From an uncultured Verrucomicrobia subdivision 3 bacterium (GTDB taxonomy: Bacteria; Verrucomicrobiota; Verrucomicrobiia; Limisphaerales; DASXHY01), in NCBI GenBank assembly GCA_937890005.1, contig CALBZA010000066.1, positions 1 through 19,906 on the forward strand: a stretch of DNA of 19,906 bases, written 5' to 3'. The notes under the pieces were generated by a model. It was not told the DNA's origin, did no database searches, and saw only the letters and a program-made list of their open reading frames with translations. The position numbers and the translations under genes were made by a program. This document shows positions 1-7,838 of the stretch, in pieces (positions within the stretch are counted from its first letter, which is position 1; every line of letters begins with the position of its first letter).

Positions 1-25
1 GGGCATCGATGCACGAACGCCTACA

Positions 26-56
26 CCCTCTCCTCCATTCGGAATGGAGGAGAGGG
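26..56. repeat. Palindrome of repeat copy 1
   Basis: Perfect inverted repeat, arms CCCTCTCCTCCATTC and its complement, with one central base. It would form a strong hairpin in RNA from either strand and could end or protect the transketolase transcript arriving from the right; that role is inference. Confidence 0.9.
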
Positions 57-326
57 CCGGGGAGAGGAGGCGATCTTGAGTGTGACAAGTCACTTCGAGT
101 TTCCTTCGTCCATTGGGCTGATTTCGGAGTAGTGGGCGGTGGAGAGTTTTTTGAGTTGCCCCTCTCCCTGGCCCTCTCCCTGTTCGTTCCTCACGGGGCG
201 AGGGAATGATGCTCTGGGCGGTTTTGATCCTTTTGAACATAGTCAGGATTTCGATTTTTATTTCATCGTATCTGGTTATACGGGCGTTCGGATGGCAACG
301 GGGGCATCGATGCACGAACGCCTACA

Positions 327-357
327 CCCTCTCCTCCATTCGGAATGGAGGAGAGGG
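327..357. repeat. Palindrome of repeat copy 2
   Basis: Same perfect 15-bp-arm, 1-base-centre inverted repeat as in the first copy, 301 bp further on. The bases just right of it carry one of the two differences from copy 1 (A at 359). Confidence 0.9.
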
Positions 358-627
358 CAGGGGAGAGGAGGCGATCTTGAGTGTGACAAATCACTTCGAG
401 TTTCCTTCGTCCATTGGGCTGATTTCGGAGTAGTGGGCGGTGGAGAGTTTTTTGAGTTGCCCCTCTCCCTGGCCCTCTCCCTGTTCGTTCCTCACGGGGC
501 GAGGGAATGATGCTCTGGGCGGTTTTGATCCTTTTGAACATAGTCAGGATTTCGATTTTTATTTCATCGTATCTGGTTATACGGGCGTTCGGATGGCAAC
601 GGGGGCATCGATGCACGAACGCCTACA

Positions 628-658
628 CCCTCTCCTCCATTCGGAATGGAGGAGAGGG
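628..658. repeat. Palindrome of repeat copy 3
   Basis: Same inverted repeat, still perfect although the rest of this copy is the most diverged of the three. It is the palindrome closest downstream (about 190 bp) of the transketolase stop codon on the minus strand. Confidence 0.9.
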
Positions 659-844
659 CCGGGGAGAGGAGGTGATCTTGAGTGAGACAAGTCACTTCGA
701 GTTTCCTTCGTCCATTGGGCTGAATTCGGAGTGGTGGGCAGTGGAGAGTTTTTTGAGCGGCCCCTCTCCCTGGCCCTCTCCCCGTTCGTTCCTCACGGGG
801 CGAGGGAATGACGCTCTGGGCGGTTTTGATCCTTTTGAACATGG

Positions 845-1675
845 TTACTGTTCCTGAAACTTCTTCTCCGCCGCATCCAGTTCGGCGAGCGCCTGTTTCA
901 GTTCGGCTTCGTTGGGGACGCCGTGATGCCATTTGGCCACGTTTTCCATGAAACTCACACCTTTCCCCTTCACAGTGTTGGCAATGACGATGGTCGGCTT
1001 GCCGGGTTCAGGTGCCGTGGTCAATGCGCGGGTCAGCTCGGCGTAATTGTGGCCGTCCACAACTCGAACAGTCCATCCGAACGAACGCCATTTCTCATCC
1101 AACGGTTCATTACAACAGACGTCGCGTGTGTGGCCGGTAATCTGAAGCGTGTTGTGATCGAGAATCGCGATCAGGTTGTCGAGTTTGTGATGAGACGCGG
1201 CCATGGCGGCTTCCCAGTTGGAACCTTCCGCAAGTTCGCCATCGCCCAACAACGTGAACACTCGATACGACGCCGAATCCATTTTGCCGGCCAATGCCAT
1301 TCCGAGGCAGATCGGCAGTCCGTGCCCAAGCGCGCCAGTGTTCATCTCAATGCCCGGAATGTGCCGCGTTGGATGTCCGACGTAATGCGATTGGTAATGA
1401 CACACAGTTTCCAACTCCGATGCCGGAAAGAAGCCGCGATTGGCGAGCACACAATAAAGCGCTTCGACGCAATGCCCCTTGCTCTGCACGTAACGATCTC
1501 GTGTCGGACTGGAAAACGTCTGCGGCGACACATTCAATACTCGGTTGTAAAGGACGTTGAGAATGTCCATGCACGACAACCCGCCGCCTGTGTGGCCTGC
1601 GCCGGCGTTGAAGATGAGTTGCAGCATCGTCCTGCGCAGAGAGATCGCTTTGAGCTGAAGTTCGTGATCGGTCAT
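845..1675 (-). CDS. Transketolase, N-terminal (TPP-binding) subunit
   Basis: This 276-residue protein matches only the N-terminal, diphosphate-binding half of transketolase. Visible landmarks are the GAGHTGG segment (His28), SKGH (His68), GALGHGL at 114-120, and the TPP/Mg motif starting GDGE at 144-147 and ending DHN at 173-175. The pyrimidine-binding half is absent, so it should work with a separate C-terminal subunit, as in split transketolases that transfer two-carbon ketol units between sugar phosphates. It lies 84 bp downstream of the isomerase gene on the same strand and is probably cotranscribed with it. The expected partner is not in the window; downstream there is only the 301-bp repeat array. 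ATG at 1675 lacks a clear ribosome binding site, but the frame start fits family length. Split transketolases also serve special ketose pathways (apulose-4-phosphate, sulfofructose), so the true substrate is open. Confidence 0.9.
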   Translation of the reverse strand: MTDHELQLKAISLRRTMLQLIFNAGAGHTGGGLSCMDILNVLYNRVLNVSPQTFSSPTRDRYVQSKGHCVEALYCVLANRGFFPASELETVCHYQSHYVGHPTRHIPGIEMNTGALGHGLPICLGMALAGKMDSASYRVFTLLGDGELAEGSNWEAAMAASHHKLDNLIAILDHNTLQITGHTRDVCCNEPLDEKWRSFGWTVRVVDGHNYAELTRALTTAPEPGKPTIVIANTVKGKGVSFMENVAKWHHGVPNEAELKQALAELDAAEKKFQEQ

Positions 1676-1707
1676 GGCGTCATGGCGTTCTACAGAAAAG
1701 AACCAAG

Positions 1708-1751
1708 AGAACGAAGGAATGAAGTCATGTTCGTCTTCGTTCCCTTCGTTG
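1708..1751. repeat. Long imperfect hairpin between isomerase and transketolase genes
   Basis: Arms at 1710-1724 (AACGAAGGAATGAAG) and 1735-1750 (CTTCGTTCCCTTCGTT) are complementary with one mismatch and one bulge, around a 10-base loop. It sits inside the 84-bp gap between the two minus-strand genes, so the mRNA would carry it between the cistrons. It may tune relative expression or may simply be a dispersed repeat. Confidence 0.7.
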
Positions 1752-1759
1752 ACTTCTGT

Positions 1760-3220
1760 TCAATCTTTCCTGCCGTGATGATAAACCTCCCAGCCGAAGT
1801 AGTTGCCGAATGCTTCCTCCAAAACTGCGGCTGAATGAGACTGGGTCATCACGACATGATGCTCGAAACCGTTGTTGCAAACATGGCGCATGAGTTTCTG
1901 AAGCTGCGGCACCCTGGCCACGGCTCGATTGCCGAAGGTCTTGAGTTCGTCATTCGTGAGTTCGCCTTCACCGACGTAACAGCGAATCCTGCCTTCCGCA
2001 TCGGCGGTGGTGATGCGGCCGTAGGTGAGCGGTCCGGCAGGAGTGCGGCCATCGAGTGCGCCGTAGGTGTTTTCGACGCCGAGCGTGCTGCCAAGAATTG
2101 GCGCGTTGGAAATCTTGATGTCAGGGAGAAAACTCTTGGCCCAGTTGCCGCAGTGGAACAGCACGCACTTGTCGTCATCGTTCGCGTAATTGTTGTTCCA
2201 GTCCACGAGGGCTGCGGGCGTTTCGCCGGCGAGCTGCATGGCATACATCGTGAGCACGCCGGTTACATCGACTTCGCAGGCGCTCGGCATGAATTTGTTG
2301 CTCATCATGCTCATGAGAGTGCAGACGTTGCAGCCGAAGTTCTGCTGCACGGAGGTCCAGCATTGAATCGCCGTCGCGTCGAGGTAATTGGCGTCCATCC
2401 ATTCGGTCAGAACGACACCCATCTTCGCCATCTGCACGAGCTTGTCGTTTGGCACGCCGGGCGCGGGTGCGTAACCGGTGATTTCCGCGAGCTTCGCTTT
2501 CACTGCGGCGGCATTGGCGTCGAGCTTGTTCGCTTTGCCGATGATTTCTGAGAGATCCACCGTGGTGACGCTGATTCCGTGCCGCTCCAAAATCTTCTCC
2601 GAGTAGCGAACTGTGTTGAATGCCCCGGGTCGCGCGCCCACAGCTCCAAGCCTCACACCTTTCAACCCGTTCACGACGCGGCAGACACGGGCAAAATTTT
2701 TCAGGTCCGCGACGAAGCTTTCAGACGTCGGATGCGAAACGTGCTTGCTGGTCAAAGTGAACTTGAAGCCGGCCTGAACCAGATTGTTGCAGACGGAAAT
2801 TTTCCCGCAGAACGCATCGCGACGACGGGCTGGGGAGAGTTGATTGAGATCGTCCGGATAACCCTGGATGAGCACGGGCACTTTCAGCTTCGAAAGTTTG
2901 AGTGTATCCGCGACGCCTTTTTCGTCGCCGAAGTTCGGCAGACACACGAGGACACCATCGATTTCATCGGCGTGCTTGCGGAAAAGTTCGGCGCATTTGC
3001 GTGCATCGGCATGCGTTTCAACGCCGCCAAGTTTTGAATCCTGTTCGGAAAGCTGGATCGCGCGGATGCCGTGTTGTTGAAACAGGTTTGCGATGTCGGC
3101 GCGCGCTTCAGTGACGAGTTGATCCGGGAAGAAGTCCCGGTTGCCGTAAATGACGCCGAGGGTAAGGGGTTTGGTGTTCTGACCTGTCATGCCAACAGGG
3201 AAGCTTTTAGGGGTCTGCAT
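1760..3220 (-). CDS. L-fucose/L-arabinose isomerase family protein
   Basis: The roughly 486-residue protein has the two-part organisation of the FucI/AraA fold. The Rossmann-like N-terminal part begins near LTLGVIYGNRDFF and includes a DGVLVCLPNFG segment. The C-terminal half has candidate metal-site motifs: TEW, CEVD (about residues 315-318 from this start), an FHCGNW segment, and a late HHVV...HS region. Family members interconvert aldoses and ketoses using Mn2+. Substrate cannot be read from sequence. The neighbouring split transketolase subunit suggests the ketose product, probably after phosphorylation, is cleaved by ketol transfer. Start choice is uncertain: TTG at 3226, ATG at 3220 and ATG at 3190 are in frame and none has a clear Shine-Dalgarno. 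I use ATG 3220. The next gene rightwards is divergent. Confidence 0.82.
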   Translation of the reverse strand: MQTPKSFPVGMTGQNTKPLTLGVIYGNRDFFPDQLVTEARADIANLFQQHGIRAIQLSEQDSKLGGVETHADARKCAELFRKHADEIDGVLVCLPNFGDEKGVADTLKLSKLKVPVLIQGYPDDLNQLSPARRRDAFCGKISVCNNLVQAGFKFTLTSKHVSHPTSESFVADLKNFARVCRVVNGLKGVRLGAVGARPGAFNTVRYSEKILERHGISVTTVDLSEIIGKANKLDANAAAVKAKLAEITGYAPAPGVPNDKLVQMAKMGVVLTEWMDANYLDATAIQCWTSVQQNFGCNVCTLMSMMSNKFMPSACEVDVTGVLTMYAMQLAGETPAALVDWNNNYANDDDKCVLFHCGNWAKSFLPDIKISNAPILGSTLGVENTYGALDGRTPAGPLTYGRITTADAEGRIRCYVGEGELTNDELKTFGNRAVARVPQLQKLMRHVCNNGFEHHVVMTQSHSAAVLEEAFGNYFGWEVYHHGRKD

Positions 3221-3230
3221 GCGCAACCGT

Positions 3231-3257
3231 TTTATAGGACAATGGCATTTTCATCAA
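3231..3257 (-). promoter_or_regulatory. Possible minus-strand promoter for the isomerase gene
   Basis: Reading the minus strand, TTGATG (3257-3252) is followed after 15 bases by TATAAA (3236-3231), a weak sigma-70-like pair with short spacing. It lies in the 106-bp divergent gap just upstream of the isomerase start. If used, transcription would begin very close to ATG 3220, which would favour the downstream ATG at 3190. Confidence 0.25.
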
Positions 3258-3326
3258 ATGTTTTGGCCCTTTTGAGATGACTGGATTCAAAGCTTTGGGT
3301 TACAAAATGAACACCTCCAAAAAGGT

Positions 3327-5162
3327 ATGCATCTGCTTTCAAAAAGGCTGTGGGTAATCGGCTTTGCATGCGTGCTGACGGCTTTGCCGTCAGCAGCGGC
3401 TGAATCGTCTTCCGCTTCGACAGGGGTGTCGAACCGGACGGAATTCGTCGTGCAATCCGGCGGGCGCATGGATGTCGAGCCGCGGACGAAGACCGAGTTT
3501 GGCGCGCGCATCGAGACTGTGGCGTCCAATCCCGTTTACCCGGTTCCGTTCAACCAGTCGGGAATCAAACAAACGCTCGATGTCGCCGAGCTGGGGCCGA
3601 AATCAGCTCCCTACTTCGCGGTTCGCTTCGCACTTCCGATTCCGCCGGACAACGACACGAATCTCACAGGGCGACTGGCCGGCGTGGATCCTTCCGTCTG
3701 GGCGCACAATCATTCTCCCGGGCTTCAGGTGCTGCCGAATGGCGATGTGCTCGCAATATATTTCAGCGCGCTGACGCCGCGTGGCGCTAGCGAACGTTCG
3801 CCGCAGGCCAGGTTCGTTCAGGCGCGGCTGCGTCATGGTTCTGAAGAGTGGGATTTTCCGGAACTCTTTTTCAACTCACGCGATTACAACGATCAGTCGG
3901 CATTGCTATGGACCGATGGTCTCACAGTTCGGTTCTTCGGGGGTGGACGCGAGAATCCAATTCCATTCAAAATGGCGCATTCCGCCGACAACGGAGCATC
4001 GTGGCGCTTCTCTTTGCCGAAGCTCGACAAGCCGCCAGTGGACTACACGGCCCAGCCAATTGCCAATGCGTTTCGCGATCCGAAGGGCGCGATGTATTTC
4101 GCGATGGATGCGCAGAAGGACAACAGCTTTCTCTGGCGCAGCACGGACAGAGGCGAGACCTGGCACGACATGGGAGGACGCACCGGTGGACGGCATTCGA
4201 CGATTGTTCCACTGAAGGACGGCTGGACGCTGCTTTCGATCGGTGGCAAGAACACCGCGATAAACGGTTTCAACCCGCAGAACATTTCCACGAACTGGGG
4301 AGAAACGTGGTCGGAATCCCGGCCGACGATTTTTTCGCCGCTGGGTGGAAATCAACGCCCGAGCCTGATCCGACTCGCCAATGGCGATCTCTGCATGGTG
4401 ACCGATTCGTATCATCGCAAGAAGGAATCGCCACCCGACGGTTGGATAGATGGCGCGGGTTGTTTTGTGGCGATATCGAAAGACGACGGCGCAACGTGGC
4501 GCGTGAAGAGGCTTCCGGTGGAATTGCCGCATGAAGAAGATCGCGCGCGCGGCACTCTGGGTTACGCGACGGTTGCCCAGGCGCCGAATGGAATGATTCA
4601 CGTGCTCGCGACGATGACCCAGCCCTGCCTGCATTATGAATTCAACGAGGCGTGGGTTTATTCGGACGCGGGAGAGATCAAACCGCAGTTCATCGATGGG
4701 CAGTCTCGAAAATTTGTGGAGAAATATCCGAACGGCAAAGTGCGCGTGACCTGGTCGGCGAAGGTGTTTAAGAACGGCCGATATGTGCTGGATGGAACGG
4801 AGACATCCTATTACGAAAATGGCCAGAAGGAGCATGAGGTGAAATACGCGAACGGCCGAAAATTCGGAAAGGAGACGTTCTGGTCGCCGGATGGAAAAAA
4901 GGTCTGGAGCTGGGAACGCCGTCTGAAGCAGAAGAACGCCACCTGGACCCATTACTGGCCGAACGGACGGAAACGCATTGAATCCAACTGGAACCTGAAT
5001 CCCGAGGCACGGGACGTGGAGCGGAAGTTCGACGGTTATGAAGCGCACGGTGTTGCCACACATTGGGACGAGTCCGGAAAGGTGATTGCAGAATACCGGT
5101 TCGAGCAGGGCAGGCTCGTGGGGAAACCGCCGGTCAGACTGGCGTCGGAGAAGAGCTTCTGA
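3327..5162 (+). CDS. Secreted BNR/Asp-box (sialidase-fold) protein with C-terminal YwqK-like repeats
   Basis: The 611-residue protein starts with a signal peptide (basic SKR, hydrophobic VIGFACVLTAL, likely cut after PSAAA near residue 25). Residues about 120-455 look like a six-bladed sialidase-type propeller with four Asp boxes: SADNGASW 219-226, STDRGETW 272-279, STNWGETW 321-328 (Asp replaced by Asn) and SKDDGATW 384-391. I see no clear F/Y-R-I-P arginine motif, so true sialidase activity is doubtful. Residues about 463-600 carry five repeats of the Y-x-NG-K type (for example YPNGKV, YYENGQKE, YWPNGRKR), as in the YwqK/MORN_2 family. It is the first gene of the long operon and its TGA overlaps the symporter ATG, so it probably acts outside the membrane on, or binds, the substrate being imported. 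ATG 3327 is only 1 base from the nearest AGG, so the exact start is uncertain. Confidence 0.85.
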   Translation: MHLLSKRLWVIGFACVLTALPSAAAESSSASTGVSNRTEFVVQSGGRMDVEPRTKTEFGARIETVASNPVYPVPFNQSGIKQTLDVAELGPKSAPYFAVRFALPIPPDNDTNLTGRLAGVDPSVWAHNHSPGLQVLPNGDVLAIYFSALTPRGASERSPQARFVQARLRHGSEEWDFPELFFNSRDYNDQSALLWTDGLTVRFFGGGRENPIPFKMAHSADNGASWRFSLPKLDKPPVDYTAQPIANAFRDPKGAMYFAMDAQKDNSFLWRSTDRGETWHDMGGRTGGRHSTIVPLKDGWTLLSIGGKNTAINGFNPQNISTNWGETWSESRPTIFSPLGGNQRPSLIRLANGDLCMVTDSYHRKKESPPDGWIDGAGCFVAISKDDGATWRVKRLPVELPHEEDRARGTLGYATVAQAPNGMIHVLATMTQPCLHYEFNEAWVYSDAGEIKPQFIDGQSRKFVEKYPNGKVRVTWSAKVFKNGRYVLDGTETSYYENGQKEHEVKYANGRKFGKETFWSPDGKKVWSWERRLKQKNATWTHYWPNGRKRIESNWNLNPEARDVERKFDGYEAHGVATHWDESGKVIAEYRFEQGRLVGKPPVRLASEKSF

Positions 5163-6688
5163 TGAGCCCGATCGATTACGCCATTATCGTCGTTTACTTC
5201 CTGGTGGTATTCGGGATCGGACTCTATTTCTCCCGCAATCAGAAGACCACGACGGACTTTTTCCTCGCCGGCAAGAATGTGCCGGGCTGGGTGGTGATCT
5301 TTGCCATCGTCGGCACGATGATCAGCAGCACCAGTTTCATCGGTCATTCGGGAAACGTTTACGCGCATGACATGTGGAATCTGCCGTCGTTCTTCATGTT
5401 GCCTGTGGTGATGGTTCTGATTTCCCGGTTCGTGGTGGTGTTCTATCGGCGCACGATCCAGATGAGCATCTACGACTATCTGGAGAAGCGATTCAGTTAC
5501 GTGGCGCGGGCTTATGGTGCATCAGCATTCATCGTCAGCCGGATCGCCGACATGAGCGCGACATTGTACTTCCTTGCGATTCCAGTTTCCTTCCTGAGCG
5601 GAATCAGTGTCGCGTGGGTGATCATCATCGTGGGAACGGTGACGTTGATCATGACCGTGGCCGGCGGAATCGCAGCGGTGGTTTATGCGGACGTGCTGCA
5701 GGGGGTGCTGTTGATCGGCGGTGCGTTGGCGGTGCTTGGCATCGCGCTGTTCCGGCCTGAAGGTGGACCGATGGCGGTTCTGCAAACGGCGTGGGACGGC
5801 GGCAAGTTCGGCCTGGGCAACATGTCGTTCAGCTGGGTGACGGACAACATCTGGTTCTATCTCGTCGGTGGCGCGATCTGGGCGGTGCAGCGCTACGCGC
5901 TCGACCAGCACATCGTTCAGAAATACCTGGTCGCAAAATCCGATCGCCAGGCGAAGGCCGGTGCGTATTTCGGAGCGCTGGCGTGCCTTCCGGTGTGGTT
6001 GCTGTTTTTCTTCATGGGTGCGTGTCTCTGGGGCTTTTTCCAGCTGACCGGAGCGCAGATGCCTCAAGAAGTGGCCGCTGTGAAGGACAACATCGTTCCC
6101 TATTTCATCAAGACGCAGCTTCCCGCTGGCATCATCGGCCTCGTGATCGCCGCGTTGATTGCTGCCGCGATGTCGAGCCTCGATTCGGATCTCAACAGCA
6201 TGGCAACGGTGATTGTGGATGATTTCTACGGGCGGCTGCGTCCGGCCACTTCGGATCGCCAGCGACTGTGGGTTGGGCGCATGGCTGTGACGATGCTTGG
6301 AATCATGTCCATTGTGTTTTCGTTGCTCTGGATTGGAATCGGCACCGCGCTTGAATTTGGCGTTCAGTTGTTTTCAATCGCCACGGCCGGAATGCTCGGA
6401 TTGTTCGCGCTCGGCGCCCTGACCAAACGCGCCAATGCCAAAGGCGCCATCGTGGGAATCGTCGCCTGCATTCTCTTCACGGGCTGGGCGACGCTCACGT
6501 CCGTCAAGTTTCCCGCTCTCAATGCTCCGCTGCTGAATCTGGGCGCATTCAATTACCCGCTCCACCCGTTTCTGATCGGTGTGTTCAATCACGTCATCCT
6601 GTTTGTGGTCGGCATTGCCGCAAGCCGCTTTTTCGAAGGAAAACCTGCACGGCAGCCAGCTCCGCTGAAGTCTGTCATCGCGCCATGA
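5162..6688 (+). CDS. Sodium:solute symporter (SSS family)
   Basis: An inner-membrane Na+-coupled importer of 508 residues, the usual length for the family, with about 13 hydrophobic segments. Family marks include the FFLAGKNVPGW segment near residues 33-43, GTMISSTSFIG at 51-61, AGGIAAVVYADVLQG at 167-181, the DQHIVQKYL segment at 248-256, and an Na+-site-like SSLDSDLNS at 338-346 on the predicted eighth helix. I start it at ATG 5162, which overlaps the previous stop (TGATG). The longer open frame from 5063 would add 33 non-hydrophobic residues overlapping the BNR gene. The stop overlaps the next start (ATGA). Substrates of the family include sugars, sialic acids, organic acids and amino acids. 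The operon points to a sugar or sugar acid, but the sequence does not settle this. Confidence 0.93.
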   Translation: MSPIDYAIIVVYFLVVFGIGLYFSRNQKTTTDFFLAGKNVPGWVVIFAIVGTMISSTSFIGHSGNVYAHDMWNLPSFFMLPVVMVLISRFVVVFYRRTIQMSIYDYLEKRFSYVARAYGASAFIVSRIADMSATLYFLAIPVSFLSGISVAWVIIIVGTVTLIMTVAGGIAAVVYADVLQGVLLIGGALAVLGIALFRPEGGPMAVLQTAWDGGKFGLGNMSFSWVTDNIWFYLVGGAIWAVQRYALDQHIVQKYLVAKSDRQAKAGAYFGALACLPVWLLFFFMGACLWGFFQLTGAQMPQEVAAVKDNIVPYFIKTQLPAGIIGLVIAALIAAAMSSLDSDLNSMATVIVDDFYGRLRPATSDRQRLWVGRMAVTMLGIMSIVFSLLWIGIGTALEFGVQLFSIATAGMLGLFALGALTKRANAKGAIVGIVACILFTGWATLTSVKFPALNAPLLNLGAFNYPLHPFLIGVFNHVILFVVGIAASRFFEGKPARQPAPLKSVIAP

Positions 6689-7830
6689 ACATCGTCACAC
6701 TGCTCCAACCGCCAAGAATCGTCGTGGGCAACGGCTGCGCTCCACAATGCGCCGATGTCCTCGCGCAGCGCGGCGCGCGTCGTGTCTTTCTCGTTTCCAG
6801 CACACCGGTGCTTCCGACTTTGAAACCTGTTTTCGATGCGCTGGCAGCAGAGGGAATTGCGTGCGTGCAGTCGCCGACGATCGATCGCGAGCCGGATCGC
6901 GCTTTATTGAGCAGTGCGCTGGATGCTGCGCGGACCGCTGAAGTCGATGGCGTCCTTGGAATCGGCGGCGGCAGTGCGATCGATGTGGCCAAGCTCGTCG
7001 CCGCGCTTCTGAACAATTCGCAGAAACTGGATGAAGTGTTCGGAATCAATCTTTTGAAAAGCCGCGCCCTGCCGCTGGTCTGTTTGCCGACAACCGCGGG
7101 AACGGGCGCTGAAGTTTCGCCAAACGCCATTCTACTGGATGAGAACGAGGATTTGAAAAAGGGCGTGATCAGTCCGCACCTCGTTCCCGATGCGGCATTC
7201 GTCGATCCACTGCTGACGATAACAGTTCCTCCCGCGGTGACGGCTGCGACGGGCATGGATGCGCTGACCCATTGCATCGAAGCGTTCGCAAACAACTTCG
7301 CGCATCCGGCGGTGGACATTTACGCGTTGGAAGGAATTCGCCTCATTTCGCGCAGCCTCCGCGCGGCCGTGGCGAACGGAAACGATCTTCAGGCGCGGGC
7401 GAACCTCGCGCTGGGCAGCCTTTATGGCGGGCTTTGTCTCGGGCCAGTGAATACAGCGGCGGTGCATGCGCTCTCTTATCCGCTTGGTGGGAAATTCCAC
7501 ATTCCACATGGCGTCTCGAACGCCGTGCTGCTGCCGAGCGTGTTGCATTTCAATCTCCAGGCGGCTCCGGATCGTTATGCCGAGGTGGCCGTTGCGCTGG
7601 GCGTGAAGCGAAACGGATCCAGTTCAGGAACGGCCGAGCGCGGATTCAGCCGGCTGGTCGGGCTGTCCCGTGCGTGTGGCATTCCACAAAGAATTTCTGA
7701 ACTGGGCATTCCGCGAACCGCCATTCCAGACATGGCACAGGCGGCCATGAAGGTGACGCGCCTGTTGAAGAATAATTTGAGGCCACTCACGGAAGCAGAT
7801 GCGATCCGCATCTACGAGGCGGCCTACTGA
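6685..7830 (+). CDS. Iron-containing (group III) alcohol dehydrogenase
   Basis: This 381-residue protein is a cytoplasmic NAD(P)-dependent dehydrogenase of the Fe-ADH superfamily. It has the nucleotide-binding GGGS motif (94-97), the PTTAGTGAE segment (135-143), and the metal ligands Asp192 and His196 (GMDALTHCIEAF) plus His261 and His275 (HALSYPLGGKFHIPHG). Members reduce short aldehydes such as glycolaldehyde or lactaldehyde, or oxidise hydroxyacids. Its ATG overlaps the symporter stop by 4 bp and the aldolase-family gene begins 8 bp after its own stop. It may handle the aldehyde released by that lyase, or a hydroxyacid substrate; both are inference. Confidence 0.93.
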   Translation: MNIVTLLQPPRIVVGNGCAPQCADVLAQRGARRVFLVSSTPVLPTLKPVFDALAAEGIACVQSPTIDREPDRALLSSALDAARTAEVDGVLGIGGGSAIDVAKLVAALLNNSQKLDEVFGINLLKSRALPLVCLPTTAGTGAEVSPNAILLDENEDLKKGVISPHLVPDAAFVDPLLTITVPPAVTAATGMDALTHCIEAFANNFAHPAVDIYALEGIRLISRSLRAAVANGNDLQARANLALGSLYGGLCLGPVNTAAVHALSYPLGGKFHIPHGVSNAVLLPSVLHFNLQAAPDRYAEVAVALGVKRNGSSSGTAERGFSRLVGLSRACGIPQRISELGIPRTAIPDMAQAAMKVTRLLKNNLRPLTEADAIRIYEAAY

Positions 7831-7838
7831 AGGATCGA

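Larger units (their letters stand above)
1..842. repeat. 301-bp tandem repeat array, about 2.8 copies, no gene
   Basis: The sequence repeats with an exact period of 301 bp: 1-301, 302-602 and 603-842, the last copy stopping 61 bp short. Copies 1 and 2 differ at only two positions that I can see (58/359 and 89/390). Copy 3 is more diverged, with changes around 673-690, 722-740 and 757-812. Each unit carries a perfect 15-bp-arm palindrome, then about 100 bp later a CCCTCTCCCTGGCCCTCTCC block that is the inverted complement of the sequence just right of the palindrome. This gives a roughly 180-bp MITE/REP-like core plus about 120 bp of other sequence. The array ends 2 bp past the stop codon of the transketolase gene. 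Open frames run through it on both strands, but they only translate the repeat (Pro/Arg/Gly-rich text typical of REP sequence), so I call no gene here. The array continues off the left edge. Confidence 0.95.

Noticed and set aside
1..842. CRISPR array
   Set aside because: Unit length is 301 bp with near-identical whole units; there are no short repeats with unique spacers.
139..857. Several 75-123 codon open frames in both strands of the repeat array
   Set aside because: They translate the tandem repeat and its palindromes and repeat identically with the 301-bp period; no family resemblance or ribosome binding site.
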